NCBI RefSeq assembly: GCF_018131015.1 | Contig: NZ_JAFCJJ010000040.1 | Coordinates: 1-47,114, forward strand | Reading direction: 5' to 3' | DNA from: Bradyrhizobium diazoefficiens | Lineage (GTDB): Bacteria; Pseudomonadota; Alphaproteobacteria; Rhizobiales; Xanthobacteraceae | Length of the DNA: 47,114 bases | Shown: in pieces, positions 9,275 through 17,032 of the stretch | Position numbering within the stretch: the stretch's first letter is position 1 | Layout of the letters: every line of letters begins with the position of its first letter | Notes under the pieces: model-generated | Databases searched by the model: none | The model's input: the letters and a program-made list of their open reading frames with translations, nothing else | Told to the model about the DNA's origin: nothing | Position numbers and translations under genes: made by a program

Positions 9275-10549
9275 CTACTCCGCCGCCAGGATCGTCCCCT
9301 CGACCTCGCCGAAGCCGACGCGATAGCCGTTGCCCTGGCACCAGCCGCGCATGACGAGGCTGTCGCCGTCTTCCAGGAACGAACGCTTGACACCGCCGGG
9401 CAATTCGACCGGCTCGGTGCCGTTCCAGCTGATCTCCAGAAGACTGCCGCGCTGGTTCTTCTCCGGGCCGGAGATGGTACCGGACCCTAAGAGATCACCG
9501 ACATTCATCGCGCAGCCGCTTGAAGCATGGTGCATGAGCTGCTGCACCGAGGACCAGTACATGTATTTGAAATTGGTGCGGCTGATGCTGGCGGGCGCGT
9601 TGGCACCTGCAGCGCGCAAGGACACGTCGAGCTCGACATCGTAGTTCTGTGCGCCGGCCTGCTTGAGATAATCAAGCGGCGCCGGCTCCTGCGCCGGCCC
9701 TTTCAGGCGGAACGGCTCCAGCGCCTCGCGCGTCACCACCCACGGGCTGATCGAGGTCGCAAACGCCTTTGCGAGGAACGGACCCAGCGGCACGTATTCC
9801 CATTGCTGGATGTCGCGCGCACTCCAGTCGTTGAGCAGCACGAAGCCAAAGATCATCTCCTCGGCCTGTTGCTCTCTGAGCATGCCGCCCATCGGCGAGG
9901 GCTGGCCGACCACGACGCCCATCTCCAGCTCGAAATCGAGCCGCTTGCACGGCCCAAAGCTCGGCACCTCGACATTCGGCGGCTTGAGCTGGCCGCGCGG
10001 CCGCTTCACCCTGGTGCCGGAGACCACGACGGTGGAGGCGCGGCCGTTATAGGCGATCGGCATGTGCAGCCAGTTCGGCTGCAGCGCATTGTCCTTGCCG
10101 CGAAACATCACGCCGACATTGGTGGCGTGCTCCTTCGACGAATAGAAATCGGTGTAGCCGGAGACCGTAAACGGCAGATGCAGCCTTGCCTCGCGCATTG
10201 GCACCAAGGCCTGCTTGCGCAGTTCCTCATTGTCGCGCAGCTCCGGATGGTCGTGCCGCAGCAGTTCGCTGATCCGCGCCCGCGTCCTCGCCCAGACTTT
10301 TGGCCCGAGCGCCATGAAGGGATTGAGCGAGCCTCCGGAGAACACGCCGAGCGGCCCGACATCGAGCCGGGAATCCTGCTCGAGCTCCCAGAGATCGAGC
10401 ACGTAGGCCCCGATCGCGACGCCGACGCGCGGCGTCGGATTGGCAGCCGTCGCGAACACGCCATAGGGCAGGTTCTGGATCGGGAAATCGGAGGCGGGAT
10501 CGACCTCGATGAAGGAGCGGAGGCTGGGATCGTTGGGATGAATTGTCAC
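9275..10549 (-). CDS. fahA: Fumarylacetoacetase
   Basis: This 424-residue enzyme hydrolyses fumarylacetoacetate to fumarate and acetoacetate, the last step of tyrosine/homogentisate degradation. It has the N-terminal SH3-like domain (NLPYGVFATAANPTPRVGVA) and the C-terminal catalytic domain with the metal-ligand stretches CKRLDFELEMGVVVG and FVLLNDWSARDIQQWEYVPL, near the family's usual length. The start is taken as GTG at 10549 (then TIHPNDPSLRSF, the family N-terminus). A much longer open frame upstream runs through a repeat and antisense to hmgA and is not real. It is separated from hmgA by a 159-bp palindromic repeat, so read-through from the hmgA operon may be altered. Confidence 0.94.
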   Translation of the reverse strand: MTIHPNDPSLRSFIEVDPASDFPIQNLPYGVFATAANPTPRVGVAIGAYVLDLWELEQDSRLDVGPLGVFSGGSLNPFMALGPKVWARTRARISELLRHDHPELRDNEELRKQALVPMREARLHLPFTVSGYTDFYSSKEHATNVGVMFRGKDNALQPNWLHMPIAYNGRASTVVVSGTRVKRPRGQLKPPNVEVPSFGPCKRLDFELEMGVVVGQPSPMGGMLREQQAEEMIFGFVLLNDWSARDIQQWEYVPLGPFLAKAFATSISPWVVTREALEPFRLKGPAQEPAPLDYLKQAGAQNYDVELDVSLRAAGANAPASISRTNFKYMYWSSVQQLMHHASSGCAMNVGDLLGSGTISGPEKNQRGSLLEISWNGTEPVELPGGVKRSFLEDGDSLVMRGWCQGNGYRVGFGEVEGTILAAE

Positions 10550-10566
10550 GTTCGGCTCGGTCTCTC

Positions 10567-10725
10567 TTTCCTTCTCCCCTTGTGGGAGAAGGTGGCGCGA
10601 AGCGCCGGATGAGGGGTCTCTATCAGCGAATTCAATGCGAGAGAGGCGCTCGCGGAGAGAACCCCTCACCCGTCTCGCCGCTTTGCGGCGAGCCACCCTC
10701 TCCCACAAGGGGAGAGGGAAGAAAG
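10567..10725. repeat. Palindromic intergenic repeat between fahA and hmgA
   Basis: The left end (CTTCTCCCCTTGTGGGAGAA near 10571) and right end (CTCTCCCACAAGGGGAGAG near 10699) are imperfect inverted copies, with further pairing inside (GGTGGC against GCCACC, GAGGGGT against ACCCCTC). The two ends can also form local hairpins of their own. I recognise this as a common Bradyrhizobium intergenic element; the claim is from memory. Confidence 0.8.
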
Positions 10726-12072
10726 CTACGGCCGGTTCGGATCGAACCGCTTCTCCAGTCCCTTCCAGCAATCCGCGTAGTCGTCCTGCAGCGTGGACGC
10801 GTTGGCAGCATGCGCGGTCACGCGCTGCGGGTAGCGGGTCTCGAACATGAAGGCCATGGTGCCGGTCAGCTTCACCGGCTTCAATTCGCCGTTGCTGGCG
10901 TGGTCGAACGCCTCGCGGTCCGGGCCGTGCGGCAGCATGCAATTGTGGAGCGAGATGCCGCCGGGAACAAAGCCCTGCGGCTTGGCGTCGTAGACGCCGT
11001 AGATCAGGCCCATGAACTCGCTCATGATGTTCATGTGGTACCAGGGCGGACGGAAGGTGTTGTCGGCGACCATCCAGCGCTCGGGGAAGATGACGAAGTC
11101 GATATTCGCGGTGCCGGCGGTCTCCGACGGCGAGGTCAGCACCGTGAAGATCGAGGGATCGGGATGGTCGAAGCCGATCGCGCCGACGGGAGAGAAGGTG
11201 CGCAGGTCGTATTTGTAGGGCGCGTAGTTGCCGTGCCAGGCGACGACATCGATCGGCGAATGCGGCAGCGTCGTCCTGAACAGCGAGCCGCCCCATTTCA
11301 CGAACAGCTCGGTCGGCGTGTCCTTGTCCTCGTAGAACGCAACCGGCGTGAGGAAGTCGCGCGCGTTCGCAAGACAGTTGGCGCCGATCGGTCCGCGCTC
11401 GGGCAGCGTGAAGGCACCGCCGTAATTCTCGCAGAGATAGCCGCGCGCCGGTCCGTTCGGAATCTCGACGCGAAATTTGACGCCGCGCGGGATCACCACG
11501 ATCTCGCCCGGCTCGGCGTCGATGCGCCCGAACTCGGTGACGACGCGCAGGTTTCCCTGCTGGAGCACGAACATCAGTTCGCCATCGGCATTGTAGAAGT
11601 GCTGGTCGACCATCGATTTGGTGATGAGGTAGACATGCGCGGCCATGCCGGCCTGCGTGTTGACATCGCCGGCCGTCGTCATGGTCTGCACGCCCTGGAC
11701 GAAGGTCACCTCCTCCTTCGGCAGCGGCGCGGGGTCCCAGCGCAGCTGCGCGATCGGCAAATCGTATTCATGGCACGGCGCCGAGCGCCACAGGCCGGCA
11801 TCGACCTTCTCGAAGCGCCCGGAGTGCTTCACCGAGGGACGGATGCGGTAGAGCCACGAGCGCTCGTTGCTGCCGCGCGGTGCGGTGAAGGGCGAGCCGG
11901 AGAGCTGCTCGGCATAGAGCCCATAGGCGCAGCGCTGCGGCGAGTTGCGGCCGATCGGCAGCGCGCCCGGCAGCGCCTCGGTCTCAAAACTGTTGCCGAA
12001 GCCGGACATGTAGCCCGGCGTGACCTGCGCGGTGCTGCGAACGATCTGATCGGGCGAGGTGTTGATGTTCAT
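10726..12072 (-). CDS. hmgA: Homogentisate 1,2-dioxygenase
   Basis: This 448-residue iron enzyme opens the homogentisate ring to give maleylacetoacetate. The N-terminus (YMSGFGNSFETEALPGALP) and the metal-binding region (RPPWYHMNIMSEFMGLIYG followed by GGISLHNCMLPHGPD) are diagnostic, giving the two His and one Glu iron ligands. The ATG at 12072 has a very strong AGGAGGAGGA ribosome binding site inside the end of the preceding gene. The upstream metallo-beta-lactamase-fold gene stops only 2 bp before it, so translational coupling is likely. It is the last gene of a four-gene run that begins with the flavin monooxygenase. Confidence 0.96.
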   Translation of the reverse strand: MNINTSPDQIVRSTAQVTPGYMSGFGNSFETEALPGALPIGRNSPQRCAYGLYAEQLSGSPFTAPRGSNERSWLYRIRPSVKHSGRFEKVDAGLWRSAPCHEYDLPIAQLRWDPAPLPKEEVTFVQGVQTMTTAGDVNTQAGMAAHVYLITKSMVDQHFYNADGELMFVLQQGNLRVVTEFGRIDAEPGEIVVIPRGVKFRVEIPNGPARGYLCENYGGAFTLPERGPIGANCLANARDFLTPVAFYEDKDTPTELFVKWGGSLFRTTLPHSPIDVVAWHGNYAPYKYDLRTFSPVGAIGFDHPDPSIFTVLTSPSETAGTANIDFVIFPERWMVADNTFRPPWYHMNIMSEFMGLIYGVYDAKPQGFVPGGISLHNCMLPHGPDREAFDHASNGELKPVKLTGTMAFMFETRYPQRVTAHAANASTLQDDYADCWKGLEKRFDPNRP

Positions 12073-12074
12073 GA

Positions 12075-13031
12075 CTATCCTCCTCCTTGCAGGGCGGCCC
12101 ACATTTCCTGGTCGCGCTTGTCGGTCCAGATCACGGGGTCGTCGATCCCCGAGGCCTCGTCGAAGGCGCGCGACACGTTGAACGGCAGGCAGTGCTCATA
12201 GATGGCGAAGCCCGCAAACTTGGGGTCCATGACCTCGCGGGTCGCCGCCATCGTTTCCTTCAGCGTGCGGCCTCTGGCGACGGAAATCTCGGCCGCACCA
12301 TAGAGCGTCGAGACGAAATCGCGCGTCATCGCAATCGCCTCGCGGCCCGTGGCAAGGCCTTTGAGCGCATCGCCCCGACCCGGCGCGATCGCCTTGGGAT
12401 TGAAGCTGCGGATCTCGTTCAGGGTCAGCGGCCATTCGCGCAAATGCGCGTCGCCGCAATAGCAGGCCGAGTGATATTCGATGAGATCGCCGGAGAACAT
12501 GACCTCGGCGTCCGGCACCCAGGCGACGATGTCGCCGGAGGTGTGGCCGGCGCCAAGCTGCATCAGCCGCACCTCCCGTTTGCCCAGGTAGATCGACATC
12601 TCGCCTTCGAAGGTCAGCGTCGGCCAGGTCAGGCCGGGAATGCTTTGTGCGTCCTGGAACAGGCGCGGGAAGCGGCCGTATTCGGAATCCCAGTCCTGCT
12701 GGCCGCGCTCCTCGATCAGGCGATAGGTCTCCTGCGAGGCCACGATGCCCTGCGCCTTGTAGGCGGACGCACCGAGCACACGCACGGCGTGGTAGTGCGA
12801 CAGCACGACATATTTGATCGGCTTGTCGGTCACGGTGCGGACGCGCTCGATCACCTTGTTCGCCATCGCCGGCGTCGACTGCGCGTCGAACACGAGACAG
12901 CCGTCGTCACCGACGATGATGGCCGAGTTGGGATCGCCTTCGGCGGTGAAGGCGTAGAGATCGGTACCGATCTCGGAGAAGGTGATCTTCTTCTCGGAGA
13001 GATCGCCGGTGGACGCGAAGTTCTTCGCCAT
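12075..13031 (-). CDS. Metallo-beta-lactamase-fold protein with incomplete metal site
   Basis: This 318-residue protein has the metallo-beta-lactamase fold order. The canonical HxHxDH motif reads H79-Y-H81-A-V83-R84, so the Asp and His of the second metal site are Val and Arg. H163 (AGHTSGD) and D182 (MFSGD) are kept, but the final GHG-like site reads PGRGD, with R219 in place of His. One metal site might survive; a normal di-zinc hydrolase centre looks impossible. The ATG at 13031 has AAGGA upstream and was preferred to an overlapping TTG. It is embedded between the DUF2783 gene and hmgA in one operon, implying a role in aromatic catabolism, perhaps handling a ring-cleavage intermediate or a thioester. 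That function is inference. Confidence 0.85.
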   Translation of the reverse strand: MAKNFASTGDLSEKKITFSEIGTDLYAFTAEGDPNSAIIVGDDGCLVFDAQSTPAMANKVIERVRTVTDKPIKYVVLSHYHAVRVLGASAYKAQGIVASQETYRLIEERGQQDWDSEYGRFPRLFQDAQSIPGLTWPTLTFEGEMSIYLGKREVRLMQLGAGHTSGDIVAWVPDAEVMFSGDLIEYHSACYCGDAHLREWPLTLNEIRSFNPKAIAPGRGDALKGLATGREAIAMTRDFVSTLYGAAEISVARGRTLKETMAATREVMDPKFAGFAIYEHCLPFNVSRAFDEASGIDDPVIWTDKRDQEMWAALQGGG

Positions 13032-13052
13032 CAATTTATCCTTGGGTCAGGG

Positions 13053-13277
13053 TTATTGTTGTTGCTGTTGCTGCTGCTGGCCGTCGATCATGCGCCGCTT
13101 CGCAAGCGCGATCGCCTCGCGCAGCACGTCGATGTCGCCGATATGATTGGCGAGGATCAGCACCAGCGCCGCGTCGAAATCGGCGCTCTGCTCCTCGGTG
13201 AGACCGCGATGCGCCTCGACGATGGCGCGGAAGGCGTCGTCCGGCCGCGCGAAATTGGAAGCAGTGGAAAGCGGCAT
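13053..13277 (-). CDS. DUF2783 domain protein with C-terminal glutamine run
   Basis: This 74-residue soluble protein (MPLSTASNFARPDDAFRAIV, then GLTEEQSADFDAALVLILAN) matches DUF2783. To my knowledge these small helical proteins occur next to FAD-dependent monooxygenases in aromatic degradation clusters. GAGG precedes the ATG at 13277. The C-terminus ends with eight consecutive glutamines encoded by CAG/CAA triplets (13056-13079), a short repeat tract likely to vary in length between strains. It sits 8 bp after the monooxygenase stop and may serve it as an accessory subunit. The function is unknown. Confidence 0.78.
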   Translation of the reverse strand: MPLSTASNFARPDDAFRAIVEAHRGLTEEQSADFDAALVLILANHIGDIDVLREAIALAKRRMIDGQQQQQQQQ

Positions 13278-13285
13278 GAAAGACC

Positions 13286-14896
13286 TCAATTCAAGCCTTG
13301 TGCCCGCGACAGCGCGGCCGCGATCGCCTCGCGCGTCGGATGGCGGAAGCGCGCGGCGATATAGCCATCGGGCCTGAGCAGATAGGCCGCACCCGGCGCG
13401 GCGTCATAGCGCTTCGCGGCGAGGCCCGAGGGATCGGCAAGCCCGCCCTCACCGATGCGGATCTCCTTGACGCCATCGGGCCCATCGATCGCCGCACCAT
13501 TGCTGAACGACAGCAGGGTGAAGTCCGTTCCGCCCCTTCGGAATGCATCCGTGAGATAGGCCTGCTCGCCCGCGCCCGTCGCGACGGGCGCATCGAGCAT
13601 GGAGCAGCCGGGGGATGGGCCGGCGCGCCACGCATCCGCGTCGCGAGATGACAGCGGCGAATCGTAGCTGCACGGCACCGAGAGCCGGCCGCCATTGACC
13701 ATGCGCTTGCCGAACTCGGTCTCCTTCGCCAGCGCCAGCACCGCCTTGCGCAGCCGCGCTTCCTGATGCGAGTTCGGCGCCATGAAATCGGTCGAGCGGG
13801 TGGATTCGCGGATGTTCTCGTCGGCCGCCGCGCTGCGCTCGACATGGTAGCTCTCGAGCAGGCTCGCGGGCGACGACCCGCGCAGCACGCGGTCGAGCTT
13901 CCAGGCGAGGTTTTCGGCGTCCTCGAGCCCGGAATTGGCGCCGCGCGCGCCAAAGGGCGAGACCTGATGCGCGGAGTCGCCCGCAAAGATCACGCGGCCG
14001 TGGATGAAGCGGTCCATCCGCCGGCACTGGAATTTGTAGAGTGATATCCACTCGAACTCGAACTTGTCGTGGCCGAGCATGCGTGCGATCCGCGGCCGCA
14101 CGTTCTCGGGCTTCTTCTCGACCACGGGATCGGCGTAACGATTGAGCTGGAGATCGATGCGCCAGACGTCGTCCGGCTGCCGGTGCAGCAGCGCCGAGCG
14201 CCCCGCGTGGAACGGCGGATCGAACCAGAACCAGCGCTCGGTCGGAAATTCCGCCGTCATCTTGACGTCGGCAATCAGGAACTGGTCCTCGAACACCTGG
14301 CCGGCGAAGTCGGCGCCGACCATCTGCCGCAGCGACGACCGCGCACCGTCGCAGGCGACGACATATTGCGCCTGCAGGCGATAGGCGCCTTCCGGCGTCT
14401 CGATCGTCAGCACGACGGAATCGTTGCGGCTCTCCAACGCCGTTACCTTGTTGCGCCAACGCAGGTTGATCGCGCTGAGATCGCCGATGCGATCCACCAG
14501 ATAGGCCTCGGCATAATATTGCTGGAGGTTGATGAAGGCGGGCCGCTTGTGGCCATCCTCCGGCAGCAGGTTGAACTGGTAGAGCTGGGACTCGCCGTGA
14601 AAGATGCGGCCGACGCTCCACACCACGCCCTTGCCGACCATGCGGTCGGCGACGCCGAGCCGGTCCCAATATTCCAGCGATCGCTTCGAGAAGCAGATCG
14701 CGCGCGAGCCTTCGCCGATGCGGTCGGCATCGTCCAGAAGCACGACACGCTGGCCGCGCTGCGCCAGGTCGATCGCGAGCGACAGCCCGACCGGGCCGGC
14801 GCCGACGACCACGACCGGATGCTCGGCCGGGTTTTGCGCCGCGCGGTCCTGATCGGGGTGGCGGCGATAGCCGAACTGGGTCTTGGCGCTTGCCAT
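13286..14896 (-). CDS. Group A FAD-dependent aromatic monooxygenase (MhpA-like)
   Basis: The predicted 536-residue flavoprotein hydroxylase has the three motifs of group A monooxygenases: the dinucleotide fold VVGAGPVGLS (around residues 31-40), the ACDGARSSLRQ motif, and the FAD-binding AGDSAHQVSPFGARGAN motif followed by EDAENLAWKL. A C-terminal thioredoxin-like extension is present, as in MhpA-type 3-(3-hydroxyphenyl)propionate hydroxylases. Cotranscription with DUF2783, the degenerate hydrolase and hmgA suggests it makes homogentisate or a related quinol, for example from a monohydroxylated phenylacetate. The substrate is not provable here. The ATG at 14896 has GAGG seven bases upstream. 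It is divergent from a marR gene. Confidence 0.87.
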   Translation of the reverse strand: MASAKTQFGYRRHPDQDRAAQNPAEHPVVVVGAGPVGLSLAIDLAQRGQRVVLLDDADRIGEGSRAICFSKRSLEYWDRLGVADRMVGKGVVWSVGRIFHGESQLYQFNLLPEDGHKRPAFINLQQYYAEAYLVDRIGDLSAINLRWRNKVTALESRNDSVVLTIETPEGAYRLQAQYVVACDGARSSLRQMVGADFAGQVFEDQFLIADVKMTAEFPTERWFWFDPPFHAGRSALLHRQPDDVWRIDLQLNRYADPVVEKKPENVRPRIARMLGHDKFEFEWISLYKFQCRRMDRFIHGRVIFAGDSAHQVSPFGARGANSGLEDAENLAWKLDRVLRGSSPASLLESYHVERSAAADENIRESTRSTDFMAPNSHQEARLRKAVLALAKETEFGKRMVNGGRLSVPCSYDSPLSSRDADAWRAGPSPGCSMLDAPVATGAGEQAYLTDAFRRGGTDFTLLSFSNGAAIDGPDGVKEIRIGEGGLADPSGLAAKRYDAAPGAAYLLRPDGYIAARFRHPTREAIAAALSRAQGLN

Positions 14897-14948
14897 ACGC
14901 TCGCCTCGGCTCTGGTCAGGGGCGGACTGATCTGCTAGATAGTCTCAC

Positions 14949-14965
14949 GTGCAACTATTTTGCAC
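14949..14965. promoter_or_regulatory. Perfect 17-bp palindrome, probable MarR operator
   Basis: GTGCAA-CTATT-TTGCAC lies in the divergent promoter between the flavin monooxygenase operon and the marR gene. An overlapping pair ATAGT (14939-14943) and ACTAT (14954-14958) adds a second dyad. The size and symmetry fit MarR dimer binding, so the regulator probably represses both directions. Confidence 0.65.
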
Positions 14966-15006
14966 CCGGCGCCGGCCGGCCGTCAACTGGAATTCGGAGC
15001 GCAGTC

Positions 15007-15546
15007 TTGACGAGGACATCCAGCGATACGGCGCTGAAGGCCCGAGACGTGGATGAATCATCGCGGCCAAAGCCGCGGCTCGATCTGTTCAAGTTCGTTC
15101 CGTTCCGCCTCAACCGGCTCGCGGCGGAAGTCAGTGCCGCGCTCGCGGTCGAATATCAGGAGCGCCACGGCCTCGACATTCCGGCCTGGCGCGTATTGGC
15201 GACGCTCGGCTTCCGCAACGATGCCTGCAGCGCGCAATTCATCGCCCAATGCACCCGCACGCATAAATCCACCATCAGCCGCGCCGTGACCACGCTACTA
15301 AACGAAGCGCTGATCGAGCGGGTCGAGAACGAAGCCGACCGCCGCGAATTTCGCCTGCGGCTGACGAGGAAGGGCCGCGCGCTTTACGAAGAACTGTTCC
15401 CGCAATTGCTGCGGCGGGAGGACGAGATCCTCGCCTGCCTCTCCGCGCAGGAGCGCAAGCAGCTATCCACCCTGCTCGGCAAGATCGAGCAGAGCCTCGA
15501 TTTGATCCAGACCAGCGCAGAGGCCGACGCCAAGCAGGCGTATTAG
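15007..15546 (+). CDS. MarR family transcriptional regulator
   Basis: The protein is about 179 residues long. The winged helix-turn-helix is clear (IPAWRVLATLGFRNDACSAQ, then THKSTISRAVTTLLNEALIE, and the wing VENEADRREFRLRLTRKG), flanked by dimerisation helices at both ends. The start is uncertain: no ATG is available, and TTG at 15007 was chosen because GGAG lies seven bases before it; a TTG at 14890 would overlap the divergent gene. Location over a perfect palindrome next to the monooxygenase/hmgA operon suggests it senses homogentisate or the phenolic substrate. It converges on the ridA-like gene with an 18-bp gap. Confidence 0.87.
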   Translation: MTRTSSDTALKARDVDESSRPKPRLDLFKFVPFRLNRLAAEVSAALAVEYQERHGLDIPAWRVLATLGFRNDACSAQFIAQCTRTHKSTISRAVTTLLNEALIERVENEADRREFRLRLTRKGRALYEELFPQLLRREDEILACLSAQERKQLSTLLGKIEQSLDLIQTSAEADAKQAY

Positions 15547-15564
15547 CCCGCTCCGTGCCGAACC

Positions 15565-15909
15565 TCACTTCACGGCCGTTACCACGATCTCCACGATATG
15601 CGGCGGTTCGAGATCGACGCCCAAACAGGCGCGCATCGGCGGGTTCCTGGTATCGACCCACTCGTCCCAGGCGCGGTTCATCTCGCTCTTCTGCTCGATG
15701 TCGGCGACATAGACGATCGCCGAAAGGATCTTGCTCTTGTCTGAGCCACATAGCGCGAGGCTCTCGTCGATACGGGCGAGTGCCTTGACGCTCTGCTCGT
15801 ACATCGAGGGACTGACCGGGTCCGGCGCGACCGCGACCGTGAAGACCAGATCGTCGTGCGCGACGGCGCGGCTGCGGGTCGGCGTAAGCCCGGGAAAGCG
15901 CGTGATCAT
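15565..15909 (-). CDS. RidA (YjgF/YER057c/UK114) family protein
   Basis: This 114-residue protein has the family's conserved C-terminal segment (NPPMRACLGVDLEPPHIVEI). R93 is at the position used by true RidA enzymes to hold the carboxylate of 2-aminoacrylate or other imines. Members deaminate reactive enamines and imines, or act in specific catabolic pathways. A GGAG site precedes the ATG. It lies 27 bp after an AHL-lactonase-like gene on the same strand and is probably cotranscribed with it, which suggests a shared catabolic step rather than general RidA housekeeping. Confidence 0.88.
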   Translation of the reverse strand: MITRFPGLTPTRSRAVAHDDLVFTVAVAPDPVSPSMYEQSVKALARIDESLALCGSDKSKILSAIVYVADIEQKSEMNRAWDEWVDTRNPPMRACLGVDLEPPHIVEIVVTAVK

Positions 15910-15936
15910 GGTTGTCTCCGAACCGGCTGCATCGCG

Positions 15937-16743
15937 CTATTTCGCAAACGACCGCGACGGCGGCAGGTGCAGCGCCCAGGCGTCGACCTTGTCGCTGGCG
16001 CGCGGATAGATCTCCGTGACGATCGGATCGTGGCCGGGAATGTAGCGGTCGGGATGACCGGCGAGACGCTCGATGGTCTCCCAGCCGGCCGCCATGTCGC
16101 CGACATTGTAGACGATCGGAAACGGGCTGCGGCGCTGCAGATTGGCGTAGTAATGCGTCGCATCGGACGCCAGCACCACCGGACCGCGCGCCGTCTCGAC
16201 CTTTACGACCTGCAGCCCGTCCGAATGGCCGCCGACGCGATGCACGGTGACGCCGGGCGCGACCTCGCCGTCGCCCGAATAGAAATTGACCCGCTCGCCA
16301 TAGACATGGCGCACCATCTGCGTGACGTGCTCGACCGAGAACGGATGCCGCAGCAGGCCGTTGCACATGCAGCGCCCCGTCGCATAGGCCATCTCGCGTT
16401 CCTGGATGTGGAAGCGCGCCTGCGGGAAGCGGTCGAGATTGCCGGCATGGTCGTAATGCAGGTGCGTCACGATGACGTCACGAATGGCCGATGCTGCGAC
16501 GCCAAAGCGCTCCAGCGCATCGACAGGGTTGAGCGTCAGCTTGCGCGCCCGCGCGGTCGCCTCCTCGGCATTGAAGCCGGTATCGACCAGGATATCGCGG
16601 CCCTGCCCTCGGATCAGCCAGACGAAATAATCGAGATCCTGCGCCGCACTGTCATGCGGATCCGGCGAAAGGAAGTTCATGCTGGGCGTGCGCGGCGACA
16701 TCGTCGCATAGCGCAATGCGTAGACCTCGTAGACGTTTCCCAT
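15937..16743 (-). CDS. Metallo-beta-lactamase-fold hydrolase, N-acyl homoserine lactonase-like
   Basis: This 268-residue protein has a complete di-metal site: H94, H96, D98 and H99 (THLHYDHAGN), H173 (GGHSDG), D194 (ASDATHYY) and H238 (PGHDP). This is the pattern of AHL lactonases such as AiiA/AttM and related lactone hydrolases. It could quench acyl-homoserine-lactone signals, but many relatives simply open metabolic lactones. The neighbouring RidA protein and the aromatic catabolic cluster favour a metabolic substrate. No signal peptide is seen, so it should act in the cytoplasm. The ATG at 16743 has a weak ribosome binding site. Confidence 0.82.
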   Translation of the reverse strand: MGNVYEVYALRYATMSPRTPSMNFLSPDPHDSAAQDLDYFVWLIRGQGRDILVDTGFNAEEATARARKLTLNPVDALERFGVAASAIRDVIVTHLHYDHAGNLDRFPQARFHIQEREMAYATGRCMCNGLLRHPFSVEHVTQMVRHVYGERVNFYSGDGEVAPGVTVHRVGGHSDGLQVVKVETARGPVVLASDATHYYANLQRRSPFPIVYNVGDMAAGWETIERLAGHPDRYIPGHDPIVTEIYPRASDKVDAWALHLPPSRSFAK

Positions 16744-16931
16744 GGCTTTGATCTTGGTTTATTTTTCTGCGTTGAGGGGGCGATCGCACGCAGCAAGCCA
16801 TTGTCGGGCGCAAAGGTCAAACAATACCGAGGCAGATTGCTTCGGAGCACAACCGTAGTCGCGGATTATTCCCTCGCGAGCCGCTCCCGCATCGCGGTCA
16901 ATTGTCGCGATTATGTCGAATCTCCAAGCGG

Positions 16932-16960
16932 TTGACGCCAACTATCGTCGGTTTGATAAT
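16932..16960 (+). promoter_or_regulatory. Sigma-70-type promoter for the caspase-fold/OmpA genes
   Basis: TTGACG (16932-16937) and GATAAT (16955-16960) each match the consensus at five of six positions, with ideal 17-bp spacing. Transcription would start near 16967, giving a leader of about 66 bases before the ATG at 17033. That leader holds a short GGCGC/GCGCC stem followed by five T residues, a possible attenuator. The rest of the 16744-17032 gap shows nothing clear. Confidence 0.65.
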
Positions 16961-17032
16961 GCAGGGAGCGTAAGTTAAGGTCGCCGCCGGCGCAGGCTGG
17001 AACGGCGCCTTTTTGGCTGGACCGCGCTGATT

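Noticed and set aside
9169..9354. Small plus-strand frame starting MGKAKRAHHAP
   Set aside because: It lies in the 99-bp palindrome and the end of fahA; it is a repeat-derived artefact.
10550..11296. N-terminal extension of fahA by some 250 residues
   Set aside because: The extra part reads through the palindromic repeat and antisense-frame hmgA sequence; the GTG at 10549 gives the normal family N-terminus.
10543..12201. 552-codon plus-strand frame opposite hmgA
   Set aside because: It is antisense to a textbook homogentisate dioxygenase and begins inside a repeat.
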